This document shows, one piece after another, positions 1 through 12,971 of a stretch of 64,000 nucleotides of DNA (position 1 is the stretch's first letter; the number at the start of each line of letters is the position of its first letter). The notes beneath the pieces are model-generated. The model did not search any database, was not told the DNA's origin, and was given only the letters and a program-made list of their open reading frames with translations. This stretch comes from Carex sylvatica (taxonomy: Eukaryota; Streptophyta; Magnoliopsida; Poales; Cyperaceae): the NCBI GenBank assembly GCA_964058845.1, contig CAXKVR010000036.1, positions 124,001 to 188,000 on the forward strand. Direction: 5' to 3'. Both the position numbers and the translations under genes were made by a program.

Positions 1-2295
1 TTGGTATATAGTGCCCACAACAACCAGCTGGCTGGGAATGTGCATATTATGTCATGTTGCTCATGCAAGACATAATAAGCGAATACCTCGATTCTTTTCC
101 GAACTTAAGGGTATATATGCATTTATATATTTTTCAAAAGTAATGATGAATTGTTGCTTCAAATATAATAAAATACAAAATTAATTGTGCATGCTCTTCT
201 ATCTTTTTAAAAATGCAGGATATTCCCGTTAAACATAATGTACAACGCTTGGGCGATTTTTGGAAAATATGGGTTAAAATTTTTTTACATGAGGTTAGGC
301 CGAGAATAAGTACAACATTGTAAGATGTGTGTAATTTTAATTTGCATGAACATGAATTTTTTGTAATAATTTAGGATGTGTATGTGCATGAAACATATAT
401 TTACCACACATACTGCCACACGATATTTTATAATTAAAATTGAATAGAGAACAAAATTAGAGAGAAAATTAATTTATTTGTTTCCTTATTTCTTTTCTCC
501 AGCTTTTCTAAACACAAATTGTAATTTCAGCGCTAAAATGATTATTCTTCGTTTATACCAAATTTATCATTAATTAATGCTGTTCTATTTAATTTAATAT
601 TGAAAACTTTGTTATCAATGGAAACATTTAAGGACAGTTAAATCTTTGACTTGGCCTAGAGGAAAATTGAGGAGCGATTGAGACTGATAAGGAAACTAAG
701 TCTTTGACTTGGTCTCTACAGGAAAATTAGGGAACTAATGGACATTAAACACAATATTTTTTTCTGAAAAAACAACACATCAACATCTAACAATACTACA
801 CAGTTGTCTAAACAAAAATGGTATAGTAAAGAAACAATAAATTCATCAATTACTTAGTTCACTCTTGTGTCAAAATATTTTTTCAAAATTTAGAGGTAGA
901 CAACTATCTATTCCTAAATAAATGTGACTTTGTCATTGGTAGCTACTAACATGTCAAAATTATTATAATTTACTTATATAACTGAAATTAGGTATTACAA
1001 CAATTCAAATTACATCAGAAATACTATCATATTATATGATAAATTATTTCACTGAGTTAAAAAAAAGACTTTGGTTTTCCTCCACATGTTTGGCCTATTC
1101 GTATTCGTATTTGACAATGGTAATAAAAAAAAAAAATTATACTTCTCATAGATAAACATCAAGAAAATGGAAATATCCATTTAAGGAACATAAATGGAGA
1201 GGAGATTAAGCCATACAAAAATCAATTATTTATCATTTCAAAAACTAAAATTCTTTAAGAAAGACATTTTCTTTGCATGAGAAAATTCAATGAAGTCTCC
1301 AATAGTCAGCACTCATGACACATATAGCATATTCTCGTATACAAAAATCAATGATTTATTATCCAAAAATAATATTTAATGCTTTAAAAAGACCTTTTCT
1401 TTACATGACAAAATTCATTGATTTAATATACCTACTTGCATGAGATTTTCTTTGCTTCGTTTTCTCTCAGATTTAATCATCTTTCTTCACGAATAAAGCA
1501 ACAATACAAAAAGAAAAATAGAAAAACGCTTCCCACCTGCGTCTCCACTCCTGAATCGAAAAGAGAAGAGCAATACAATTGGGCCTTACAAAAGTTGAGA
1601 GCAATAAAATTGGGCCTTTGAAGTCAGAAAAGGGCTTGCCAACTCAACTATGGGCCTGAACTCAGTTCAGAAAGAGTTTTAACAGAGATGATTTTTCAGG
1701 CCCAGTGAACTCTTTGTTCTTTGAATAGAGAGGGCTATACAAGGGGACCGGGAGAGAGGAAGAATAATAGGAAGAATTTGTTGGGCTGGAACATTTTGTT
1801 TTTACCAATCAGCACACATTGTTTTATACCAGTAATTCTTGCCAACTAATTGTCTTATCCTTAGCTTTTGGTACTATAACAGTAAAGGTCAAGTGGTATA
1901 GTATGTGCCGCTCTGGGCGGGTGTATCCATGGTGGTTCTGAAAATCGAAATCGGTAGGTTGATCATGAAATCAGAATGGGATGAATCGGTTGAAATCTGA
2001 AAACAAATTGTGAAATAGTAATTTGTAAACAAATTATGTTAAAACAAAATATTACACTTCACTGACATAATGTCATCCAAACATTTAAGATTATTTAGTA
2101 CATTAAAATTTGCTTAAATTGGATGATCGAAAAACTAATCTCAAACTTTAAGTTGAATGCCTCTAATTTCTGATAGGAAACACAATATATTTATTGCTTG
2201 TATGCCTAGCTGCATTGAATTTTGCTACTGGCTAGCTTATTGAAAGTAAATTTTCAGTAGAAAGTTGAACATTGACAGTTTGGTCCTCTGAAATA
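1..2295. other. AT-rich intergenic sequence, no gene recognised
   Basis: No reading frame here resembles a known protein and the one short open frame (about 1436-1621) has no supporting features. A diverged direct repeat sits around 1214-1300 and 1340-1425 (each begins ATACAAAAATCAAT), and a shorter one near 640-740 repeats TCTTTGACTTGG. This stretch lies downstream of the BCAT stop codon. Confidence 0.5.
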
Positions 2296-4747
2296 TCAAT
2301 CAATTTTTACAATCCAGCCATTTTTATCTTCTACAAGTCCCATTTGGATTGAAGTAAGAGCCGTGTATAGCTTCTTTGACACCGTCTCTTCTCCAGTTCT
2401 GTATCTATACCTGCAAGTAGAGAAATATACTGTAAGAACTAAGAACAGGTTAAAACATCTTTATTTTTATAGTAACTTATATAGCTAATTACAACCAAAC
2501 CAAAATTTTCTCAGCAAATTTTACCTATGGCCTTGGTAAGTAATGCTGGAGACCTGGGAAACCACCACAGCAGTTCCTGTGCAAAAAACTTTATCTGCTT
2601 CCCTCAGATCGTCAATTGAAAAAAGCCTTTCACAAACCTGGTTTGTCCAAATTCAAGAAGAAAAAAAAAACGAGGGTATTTATGACCAATGAAATCTTAC
2701 AAACCTATTAGATATAAATGATCAGTTTACTTTTATGGCTTTCAAGCTTAACAAAGCACAATGAAATCCACTGAGCGTGCTAATTGCACGCATTATGAAA
2801 AATTTAAGTTTTAACATAATTCTTTAATCGGGTTCCGAACTGACAACCTTCCATGCAGAAGGCATTGTGTTAGTCACTACAATAAAGACTGGTTCTTAGC
2901 TTGTAACATAATTCTGTTCCTTGAAAATATTCAGATTATCCATTAACTCGAAAAATCAACCCTAGATTAACTTACATAAAATTGACTATTAAATTGCTGC
3001 TTTCTACTTGGTACTTTAGATGTAAATTTATACTTTTCTTACTTCCAATCCAAATTGATGTTTTATTTGCTGACCTGATAACCAATATTATGAGCTAATT
3101 CCATGATACTTTTACGAGTGATTCCTGGAAGAATTGTTCCCTTTGTGTCTGTGTCGAGATTACACCATCCTAGATAAGATTATTAATATATATATATTAG
3201 ATTTTATCATTAGTATGAAAATAATATATCATTAGTATGAAAATAATATATCATTACTTTGAATTATAGTCCAGCTTATAAAATAAGCTTTAAGTTTCAA
3301 AATACAACAAAAAGGATACATGGTCAATAAAGTTTAGCTGAAAATGATAAAATTAACAAAAAGAAAGAAAAAGAAAATAAACAACTATCTCACTAATGTC
3401 TACAAAGATATACAATAACCTTGACAATAAAAAGATTGCAAGAAGAGGCCTCCTCTAGGTATGTTTTATTGACTGAATCGAGATAAAGCACATCTGAGAA
3501 ACCTTTGCTCTTTGCTGTCATCTGTGCCTTCAACACCTAACCCAAATATTGAAATATTTGTAAGTTCACTTATCAATCAATTCAATTTTTTTAATGAATA
3601 TTTTAGATTAAGCAATTTTGGTGATATAATAAACATTACAATACGTACTGGTGCATAATTGTCAATTGATTTTACATCTCCGGTCCCACCCGGGCAGGCT
3701 CGGTGGATTTCATCCTCAATTAACAAGTTGATTGGTTCCATTCCCTCCTGTAGAAATACAGTATAATTTACAATTCTTGAAACATGTTTTCTGAATTTTT
3801 GGGAAATAACCAGAAGTTATTAGAAAAATCTACAAACTTTGAAATAGGTTCCAACAGGTGCTGCATAGACTAAGAACATATATTCAGGTGCTGGGGCCAA
3901 TCCTAGTATTGCTCCTCTTACCATTAACAATGGTCTGATATACAGGGAACCTTTTCCTGAAGGAGGTACCTAGAAAAAAATAAAAATACAGAAACAATTA
4001 ATTTTGATTTTTGACTCGCTTGTTCTTAATATCATTTAATGATTAATTTACTTGAAACATTTCAAATGAATTTTATATGTTACTTTTTTCTTCCTTTTAT
4101 ATAATTTTCTACTTTTACCCAACGCTTGTTTGCTAAAACGGTCTGTTTAACAGCATCAAGAAACTGATCAACAGATGGGGCGGGCATGCACATCCTTTCA
4201 GCACCTATTTGCATTCTTTTTGCATTCTCTTCTGGTCTAAAGAGAAGGAATCCGTCCCTTTGCACTTCTATATGCTTTTAGACCTTCGAATAGACCCTAT
4301 TTTTAACAAAAAATAAATGAAATATATATGCATCTATTAGAAATTGTAGCTTATTATATTTAACTATTTGAATACATCAAATGGGGAAGAAAAAAAAGGG
4401 GTCTGATCTCTTTTTTTTTTTTGGCAGAAATCTGCACTACTCTGAAGGTGTTAAATAGTGAAATTTATATGCCATGAAGCATTTATGGTCTAAAAAGTAA
4501 GAATAAAAAACAAGATATTGCATATAATTGAAATAGTTACAAAGGAAAAGAGTTGAATCCGGCCGCACTAACCTGACCATAGTTGAGGACACATGAAGAA
4601 GGGCTGAGCTCAATGTTACCATATCGGGTGAGCTTGCCGTGCTTAAAGTTATCATCTTTTGAACATTTCATCTTGTACATGTAGTCGGTTTGTGTGAGAG
4701 AGAATCCTAGGTTGTCCCAATATATTTCCCCAATTTCTTCATCACTC
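2296..4747 (-). pseudogene. BCAT: Branched-chain amino-acid aminotransferase (BCAT), 5'-incomplete, two frameshifts
   Basis: BCAT is a PLP-dependent (fold type IV) enzyme that moves the amino group between Leu/Ile/Val and 2-oxoglutarate; plant forms act in plastids, mitochondria or cytosol. Eight exons read on the minus strand: 4747-4573, 4296-4119, 3969-3838, 3747-3649, 3536-3420, 3169-3075, 2637-2525, 2410-2296, all with GT-AG borders. Family landmarks seen in order: [85 protein letters not shown] (its Lys is the expected PLP lysine), GFSDVLYLDSV, LEEASSCN, KGTILPGITRKSI, FCTGTAVVVS, ALTSIQMGL. Exon 4296-4119 has one extra base (4247/4248), and exon 3169-3075 is one base short (about 3148); exons between are exact multiples of three. 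The usual GSG after RPLLM reads VRG. No start-codon/transit-peptide exon was found upstream, where a palindromic repeat lies. Probable pseudogene; two assembly errors are the alternative. Confidence 0.85.
2824..2903 (-). mobile_element. Short tRNA-derived SINE remnant in a BCAT intron
   Basis: Read on the minus strand, the segment has a pol III A-box-like GTAGTGACTAA and a B-box-like GGTTGTCAGTTCGGAACCC, the layout of plant tRNA-derived SINEs. It is flanked by identical 12-bp direct repeats TAACATAATTCT at 2812-2823 and 2904-2915. At 80 bp it is short, and its tail is only ATTAA. It lies in the intron between BCAT exons 3169-3075 and 2637-2525. Confidence 0.7.
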
Positions 4748-4795
4748 CTGGTTGTATTAATTCAAGCCATGAATGCACTTGTCATTTTTACTTTT

Positions 4796-5184
4796 GAGTG
4801 AGGCTATGCATAGGGTACTTTGGGCCGTACTAGTTATGGATGCATATATTAATTTTCAAAGTCAAAATAGTCAATCTGTTTCGTTCAACATGAGCTCCAT
4901 ATGAAAATTTGCTTGGATGCCAAATTTTACATTTTCTAGACTTTTTTTACTACAATTTTAGATAGGCACAAATTAAGTTACTTGATCTAAAGGAACTAGA
5001 CCATTTGAAAGTAGAGATTTTCTACCTATCTAAAAGAATAGGAATTTATAAAAAAAAAAAAATGTAAATTTTGTTTTCCAAGTACATTTTATATGGAGAT
5101 TATGATGAACTGTTTGGATCCGCTATTTAAACTTTAGAAACGAAGACAAAGATCCGTAGTACGCACCAAGGTGTCATAGTTCAT
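4796..5184. mobile_element. Diverged palindromic element (about 390 bp) upstream of BCAT
   Basis: The two halves are inverted copies. The left arm has CTCCATATGAAAAT, CAAATTTTACATTTT, TTTTTTTACTA and TTAGATAGG, and the right arm has CCTATCTAAAA, AAAATGTAAATTTTG and ATATGGAGAT. It belongs to the diverged branch also seen at about 8570-8990 and 15884-16280. It sits about 50 bp upstream of the first recognised BCAT exon, either inside intron 1 or replacing the first exon. Ends are approximate. Confidence 0.6.
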
Positions 5185-8100
5185 GCAATTAAAATCATGT
5201 AAGCAAGGGCGGACCTACATTGTTCCAGGGGCAGCTGTCCCTCCGATCGAGTTTTGAGTTTTAGTGGTCATCTATCAGTTTCGATCGACTTCCTCTCTCT
5301 TTCCCCTCCATTGGAAAGTATAAGTCAAAGCATTTTTTTTTTTTTATCGAGTATCCAATTAGTTAATGAGTTTAAATCCGATTAGTTATTTAAACCCGAT
5401 TCGAATTGTAAGATTGTAGAACCGTACTCTTGTTATAGCAAATTAAAAATGGCCTTGATGCCGAAGTACTTAGCTATCTGAATCCAACCTCGCCACTTCT
5501 TGCAATTATATATGTACACAAAAGACATGAGATAAGAAAAGAGCTGCCACATAATTGCAATTATGTACACAAAAGACATGAGATAAGAAAATCAATTTGA
5601 GCCATTGATCTATGTCTCATTTTGATTTAGCTTCATCTAATCAGAATTAATGGCTATATGAATACATTCTTCTACATTAATTTTTGTTAAAAATACAACT
5701 TATTTCAATGTTCCCTGGTCAAGCTGTTGTTCCTGCAGTGTAGTAATAATCCAATGAATTAATGTTCTAATTTTGGGTGGCGGCCGGATATAAATTAATG
5801 CCATCTGATTCTATGGGCTTTGGGCTTTGGGTTTTGGGTTGGGCCTTTAAAGCGTCCCATTGTTCATTGAGGTTAATTTCATTATTTAATTGAATAAGTT
5901 ATGCTAACGTAGTCAGTCCTATTTGTATTATTTTCTTCTTTAATTTAGTTTTTCTTGAATTCTTATTGATTGTCAAGTCATTCAACTTGAATGCGCAATT
6001 CAACATTATCCATACTTATTTTTGTTTCAATCACTGGCCTTTTATTTCTTATGTAGAAAAGGTTTTCATCCATAACACATTGCTTACGTTTTAGCCACAA
6101 CACTATTCATTCATTGTTTAACTAGTTTTAACGGACACTGATCTCACCTTTTAGCTGATCACTTACTTTGTCTATTTAACCTTACTTCTGTGCCTCTATT
6201 TTCTTTTTTGAATCTCATTTTCAAAACTTTTCTTCTTCGATCAACTTGTTTTTTTTCTGAGACGATTTGTTTTCGATATTTTTTTTTCACTTTACAGAGA
6301 CGAAAATTTCTGTATCTAAAATTCGATCGAACTCTGAAAATTTATTTTTCAATAGTGAGACTCGCGTTGATGATGAAATTGAATCCGCTGTGAGACTCGC
6401 GTTGATTTCTTTCTGGTAGAACGACGAGTTACGGAGGGTCGGCACTTGTATTTGAATGATCTTATGCGGATAGGAATCAATTTGTTCCGTATCTCCGATC
6501 ACCCCTAGAGACATCAGTCTCTCTTGATTCGACTGGTGTGATTATTCTTCCTGTGGTCTTTTATGATGCTAGCTGTCTAATGAAGCAACATCACCGATTG
6601 CTCAGGTAATTACCACAGGAGGTCATGTGAAGCTGTTCAAGACTTGGTGGATTGTTAATTTGGCTGATGTGAGTCCATATTCATCAATCAATGCAATAGC
6701 AAGTAGAATACTTGAATGAGATCTGAGTCGTTAGTTTTTGTCTTGAGACAAATTTCAAAATGAATATTTATATTTTAAATAGGCTTCAATTGGTTTTGAT
6801 GTACTCAGTCTACGAGAATTTTCTAATATTCACCTTGTTCTTCTCTAAATTTGATATTTAAATTCAAAATTACATAGATCATTTTCGTAATATCGTAGAT
6901 TTGAATTTTTAGATTTAAGTACTTACAGGATTCGATATTTTATTTTACAGTATTCGATTTCACTTTCGAAAAAAGAAGATGATGAATCATTTTTTATCTT
7001 TATCATTTGCGATTTGGATTGAAGAGCATCGACGGCCGCAACGGTAGGCGACGACAGCGACGGTCTCTCTCTTCGCCTATCTCTCTCTCCGCCGAGTTTC
7101 ATGATGCATGTAATCAGTTTACAGGTTCTATTCATTATGTTACAGGATCGGTCAGTAAAGTTTAAATTATTGTAGAGTATTTTTTAGGATATGTTTATTT
7201 TACTAGATATGTTTAACAGTTTCATATGATATATATGCAATATTTACAGGATCTATTTAATAGTTTTATTGAATTAAATTTTCAGTGTTTTTCTAATGGA
7301 TTTACAGGATCCATATAGTATTTTACAGGATATATGAATTAGGTTTAAAGGTTATGTAGATTATTTTACCAGATATAGTTTACAGTTTTACATGATATAT
7401 ACATTATTTTATAGTATCTATTATTATTGATGTTTAAAGGTTCACATGTAGTTCACAGTTTTATAGGACATAGTTTACAATTTTACATGATAAGTTGAGT
7501 GTTTTACAGAATATAGTTCACAGTTTTATAACCTTATTTGTTTTTTTTTTTTGCATGATGATATTTCTAAATAACGTATTGTTCTATGCTTTCAGTGATA
7601 AGGCTTCTAACTCATCCAAAGAATACTAAACAAAGGATTATGAAGTAAAAGTTTTTGTATGTTGAATAGTATGCTTGTGTGGAATGTATGAATTTGTGTT
7701 TAGAATGTCATTGTTTATTTTTGCTACTGTTGAATAGTGATGTTTTCAATAGTGATAGTTTATTCTTGTGAACAGTTACTAATGTTTAACAATGTGGTTG
7801 TGAATAGTTGATGTATTGATGTTTTATAGTTTGCATCTGTTAATTTTACTGTTTATGTCTTTTAAATTTGTAGTATTGAAGTTTGCATTGTGTTTATCTC
7901 AGCTTTATATTTTTACATTTTTATAGTTTGCATCTATTAGTTTTATAGTTTACATTTGAGAATTTTAGAGTATTGAAATTCTATAGTTTGCATCTGTATG
8001 TTTTACAGTATGTGTAGTGTTAATTTACATGATATAAATACATTTATAAATATTAATAATTGAAGAAAAAAATTATGAATTTTTTTTCCAAAAATTAAAA

Positions 8101-8569
8101 TTAATTTCAATTTAAAAAAAAATGATTCAAAAAAAATTAATTTTGATGCAAAAAAAAAATTTGCATAATTTCCGGGGTTAATTTGAAAAAACTGCAAGTT
8201 TGAGAAGTGATTCAGTTTTAAAATATTCTAGAAGATTTTAAAACTGTCATTAACTGTAAATTAGAGAAGTACACCAAGTGGTCCTGCAGCAAGTACAGTT
8301 AGTTTGGCAAGTTGTGCAAATTGCAAGTACACAAAGTGGTCCTGGATGTTATAATTTTAAAGTGTGTTTTGTATATGATTCGTTATATGAGATTACAATA
8401 CATAATTGGAATTATATAGGATTCGAGCAAGTCAAATGACAGTTTTCTTGTGAACAAACTGTGGACAACTAGTTGTAGACAATTAGACGCTTCCATTTCT
8501 TTGTACATGCTTTAGAGATTTCATTATTTTTGGGAGTTCAAAGTTTCTTTCTTGAAGCTGACATCAAGA
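5185..8569. repeat. Intergenic sequence with degenerate short repeats, no gene
   Basis: No convincing coding region. A 37-bp direct repeat containing TGTACACAAAAGACATGAGA occurs near 5512 and 5568. From about 7135 to 7560 there is a degenerate interspersed repeat of TTTACAGGAT / TTTACATGATATA units, and 7640-8040 is rich in TATAGTTTGCATCTGT-like units. 6190-7130 contains some more balanced sequence with short open frames on both strands that I could not relate to any family. Confidence 0.45.
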
Positions 8570-8990
8570 GTGAGGCTATGATGCATAGTGCATATTGGTC
8601 TGTACGATGGATCAATATTTTCATGTCAAAATAATCGATCTGAAACGTTCAACATAATCTCCATATGAAAATATCGAATAAATTTTACATCTTTTAGAAA
8701 AAAAATTACTATTTTTTTAGATAGGTAGAAAATTACTAGTATATTTTGTTTTCATTTTTTTTTTTAAAATCTTGACAGAGGCTATGAATTTGTGAGCAGG
8801 GCTCGAACTCTCGACCTTTGAGTAACTATAATCTTAAGACTTTTTCTCCTAGCAAACTATGTTATTGTCCCATCTCCATCACTAGTATATTTTCATATGG
8901 AAATCATGTTGAACGGTTCAGATCGATTATTTGGACTATGAAAGCGGAAATACTGATCCGTAGTACGAACCAATCAGCGCTATGTATAGT
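8570..8990. mobile_element. Diverged palindromic element interrupted by a SINE
   Basis: Left arm 8570-8747 (TGAGGCTATGATGCATAG, TCTCCATATGAAAAT, AAATTTTACAT) and right arm 8881-8990 (TCATATGGAAATCATGTTGAACG, ATCCGTAGTACG) belong to the same branch as 4796-5184. The element has been split by the SINE at 8748-8880. Outer ends approximate. Confidence 0.55.
8748..8880 (-). mobile_element. tRNA-derived SINE with intact 13-bp TSD
   Basis: On the minus strand the element runs from GATGGAGATGGGACAATA through a B-box-like GGTCGAGAGTTCGAGCCC to an A-rich tail. It is 133 bp long and flanked by perfect 13-bp direct repeats ACTAGTATATTTT (8735-8747 and 8881-8893), the hallmark of LINE-driven retroposition. 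It is inserted in the palindromic element at 8570-8990, so it is the younger of the two. Confidence 0.8.
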
Positions 8991-11580
8991 ACAGTTTGCC
9001 AACTAACTTAATTCAATCATTTGCAGAAATTATAAGGGCTTTTGGGGCAGTTTGAGCTTTTAAGTGAAACTTGGCTTATTTAAGGGAATTGAAGAATGGA
9101 GAAATGAACTCTGTATTTATTTGAAGTACATAACATTTTTATTGTTCTGTGTACTTTCCATTGCATCATTGTAATATTATGGTCTACATTAATATGTAGA
9201 GATGAGAGATTCCATATACTTCCAGTATCAGAATTATTGGCTACAAATTATCAATATTTAAAGTCATGTATTCTGTTACAAATTATCTTATATTATATTC
9301 TAGTGCAGATTGCCAAACTTAAAAAATGGTTCATATCAAAATAAATGGAGAGTTGCAAAATACTGAGAGTAGGAATGGAGGCTGCATTATTGAGTTGATT
9401 CTGAATAGATGGATAGAGTAGAGGTTGCTTTTCCGTTCAATGCAATGACCTTATGTTATTGGTACCAGTACTGGTACAGTCTGGTACAAGTACCATACTT
9501 GGCGACTGGTACGGATCCAGCTTCTCTCAGGTACCGTAGACGATTCCCCTCACTTTACAGTTTGAGATTAAATCTCAGCCGGTTTGGGATTCGGACTAGC
9601 GCAAGGGGCAGTATTATTGGGCTTTGAGATTCGTGCCAAGTTAAAAAGAACAGTCCGGATCCACTAATCGTAAAAGATTCCCTTTTCAGGTAATGGAGAA
9701 GATGTGAATTCGAGTGGTACAGAGTTGGGTTGGTTTGCCAGTGGCTGAGGCAATTGACCAATTTGCCCCTGGTGGCTTTTGAAGAACTCGGATATGATCC
9801 TACCATCCGTTTCTATGTGACAACTGTTATGACGATAGCAACTCTTGTCAGAAAGAATCCACACCGTTATTGCACGAAATTGATATTAGGTGCAACACCA
9901 TTCAGATAAAAAAAAAAAAAAAAAAAATTGTATAGAGCTTCACTGCCGAAGTCATTTGCTAAAATTAATATATATTAGAACTTTAGTATGCAATTTTGCT
10001 AAACTAACTTAAAGCATAGATGACTGAATGCTGAAAACATAGAATATGTTGAAAATGTTCAAACGAAATTTTTGGAAATGAGTTTAGTCTAATAGGATTT
10101 TTAGAAAATTATATTAAAAAATGTCTTTTTTTTTTATAAAATGAATGGCATTTTACCAATTGCAACATTCAAATGTTTCCATAGATTCCATAGCAATTGC
10201 ATCAGCCAAATGTTATACAATTCCATTTCCATTTTATGAGACCCTTACCATGCTAATAATATATTTTCAGATACTTTGACAACTATAATGTTATTTCATT
10301 CTGAAACTTAAAATTGAAAGTAAAATAAAGGCCTTATTATAGTTAGGATATATCGGCAATAGAATTTTAACTTGTATGCTAACTTTAAGGAAAATAAATT
10401 TATAGTTGTTCTATAGAAATTAAAAATAACATAGTTATCAAGTTTAATCAAACTTAAATTACCATCTTTGAAATATATTTCAAATTTAATTTCAGTTTTT
10501 TAGGTTATATAATAACAATCATCATATTTAATAATTTATTATAGCCCCTTAACTGGATAACTTTTTTAGCAATTTCTAGATATCATCAAACCAAACTAGC
10601 AAGAAACAAATGGATGCAAACAAAAATGAAGCACATCTAATCTAACTGGGGATAATGCTAAAGAACAATATGGAGTTTCAGTTGATTGCTTAATCCTATC
10701 ATGATAAGTTATAATATTTCCCCAATTTTGGTTCTAAGTTCTATAATGGAGTTGCTTTCATTTTTTTTTTTTTTTGCTTTTAAATACTTTCTACTCTTCT
10801 ATGTAATTCCTCTTTTCACCCAAGAAAAGCAAATAAATTAAATTATTAGAAATATATTAAATATTTTGTTGAAATTGAGATAGATGGCAAAAACAATCAA
10901 TCTTATGAAAGGAACTGGATTATATATCGACTCAGTTCTTTTAGATATTTCTAAAGAATTGCAGGAATTCTGAAATTTAAAGGAACCGAATCAATGCATT
11001 GATTCGATTTCTTTAGCATCAGTGCAAAAAAAATAAAAAGACATGTACCAACACATAAAGTATTGTTTCGGTTCTTTTAAATTATAATTCGGTTTTTTTT
11101 AAATGTCTAAATAATTCGGTTTTTTGTACGACATTGAATAAAATTACGTCTAACAAAATATTTAATATATTTTTATCAATGTTCTAAATAGCGCGCTATA
11201 GCGACACAATAGCAGCGGTATAGCGTTTTCGGACCTTGAACGCTAAGATATGAAATAAAAGTGTGTTATTTCAGCTACAATCACTATAGCGATAATAGCG
11301 GTCCGCTATCTACACTACACGCTATGTTACATAGACTTTTATATAAATATCAAATTGAAAATTAATTTTAAAGATAATTTTTTTCAAGGTCCAAATTGAT
11401 TTTGCATTTCAATTGAAAAAGATAGATAGTTTATTCTATAATGTTTAGTTTTTTTAATATAAAAAAATATATAGTTTATGTGCTTAGGTTATGTTGAATT
11501 AAAAAAGATAGATAGTTTATGATATTATTATAGATATTTTGAATAGCAATTTGAACTTTGTACTGGTTCAAGAGTAGAAC
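8991..11580. other. Intergenic sequence, weak repeat remnants
   Basis: No gene recognised. Around 9460-9500 there is a cluster of GGTACC/GTACCAGTACTGGTAC-type palindromes, and overlapping short open frames at 9409-9864 have no family signature. 11178-11340 has several TATAGCG/CGCTAT units in opposite orientation (AATAGCGCGCTATAGCG at one side, CACGCTATG at the other) and looks like a decayed short inverted-repeat transposon. Confidence 0.4.
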
Positions 11581-11849
11581 TAGGGTGTTCTTAAGTTCAC
11601 CAAGTCCCTTGGTAAACTCAAGTCTAAAATCCGTCAAATCAGCTTCAAATAACGAATCCAAACTGTTAAAATTCGCCTACCTTATGAGTGATACGTCTAC
11701 ATGTAAAAAATTTTAATATTTGAATTAATTTAGTTTAAAGTCAAGCAGTCAAAATTAAAATATTAATAAATTAATTTTAATGCATTTATTTTTTGAACTT
11801 GAGTTCACCAAGAGACTTGGTGAACTTAACAACACCCTAGTTCTACTCT
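11581..11849. mobile_element. Short foldback MITE, about 45-bp TIRs
   Basis: Left end AGAGTAGAACTAGGGTGTTC...TTCACCAAG and right end CTTGGTGAACTTAAC...CACCCTAGTTCTACTCT are inverted copies. The 7-bp direct repeat TGGTTCA flanks both sides (11574-11580, 11850-11856). A related half copy occurs at about 51640-51880 and a cousin at 42564-42966. No coding content. Confidence 0.65.
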
Positions 11850-12971
11850 TGGTTCAATATGATATTATAATTCCTTATTCAATTTTGTGTTACTTATTGC
11901 TCTATGAGATTTTAAATAATGTTGATAATTAGTAAAAATAAAAAATATAAATTTTTAGACAAAATATGCTATGTAGAATAGCTTTTGTTATAGCTATGCT
12001 ATTCGCAATAGTTTTATTTTTAACATTTTCGTTAATGACGCCATGATTACTGTTTAAAACCTTAATTTCTATAATTAAAAAATTTGAAAAAAAAATAAAA
12101 ACTGCCACGTGTAGCAAGCAATGCGCACAAACAACATGATCCAGTGAGCTGTTGTTACATCGCTGTTCCAAAATTGGGGCACCAATGGGGCCCTCTAATA
12201 TATCATACCTTATCTCAATTGGACCAAATTATGGATTTCATAACTAAAAATAAATGCTATCTAGTTGGGATTTCATGCTCTAGTTTGGGATATTATATGC
12301 TCTTTTGAGCAAAACTATGCTGGAATTTTGTTATGTACATGTTCCAAGAATGTGAGATTAAATAAAAGCACCATGTGCACTAAAACGAATTTTATGAAAA
12401 AAGAAGTGGACAAAAACATAGAGAGAAGACAGATAATTAACAAAGCAAAATCATACCACAAAAAACAAAAAAATTTACTATTTAGTTTAAAGTACTAGCC
12501 TTGTATGGTTTGATTTCAAACTTTAATTTATTAGTCTAAGACAGTATTTTTCAAAAGAAATATATATATATATTCTTGTCCATAATATTATTCCAAACTT
12601 TTTAATTGTAAAATTAAAAATCTTGTGTTACTTACGCCCATTTTTAAATAATATATTGTTATTTTTTTATAAAAGAATTAAAATGCGTTATTATATGATG
12701 TTTTGTATATTCAAACATTTATGTTGTATTCAGAATTTCAGATTCAGTGCAATACTGACATTTGAGTTATTCGTTTAAATTTGGCATGAATTTCAAAGAG
12801 TATTTGTATATTTCAAATAGACATGGAATTAATTTTGAACGGCTGTGGAATTAAATTTGGCTGTAGTCTTTGAGTTAGACTCGAGTTCGTTTGTAAGGTA
12901 TTCAGACTTCAACCTCTAGATATCTTGTGCCTATGTCAAAATGTGACCCTCCTTTCAGGCTCAGATTTGAA
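11850..12971. other. AT-rich intergenic sequence, nothing recognised
   Basis: Short open frames on either strand lack any family signature. Base composition is similar to the other intergenic stretches. Confidence 0.4.

Noticed and set aside
6190..7135. Short frames in slightly GC-richer sequence
   Set aside because: No family resemblance and no consistent splice structure; could be decayed transposon sequence, but not supportable.
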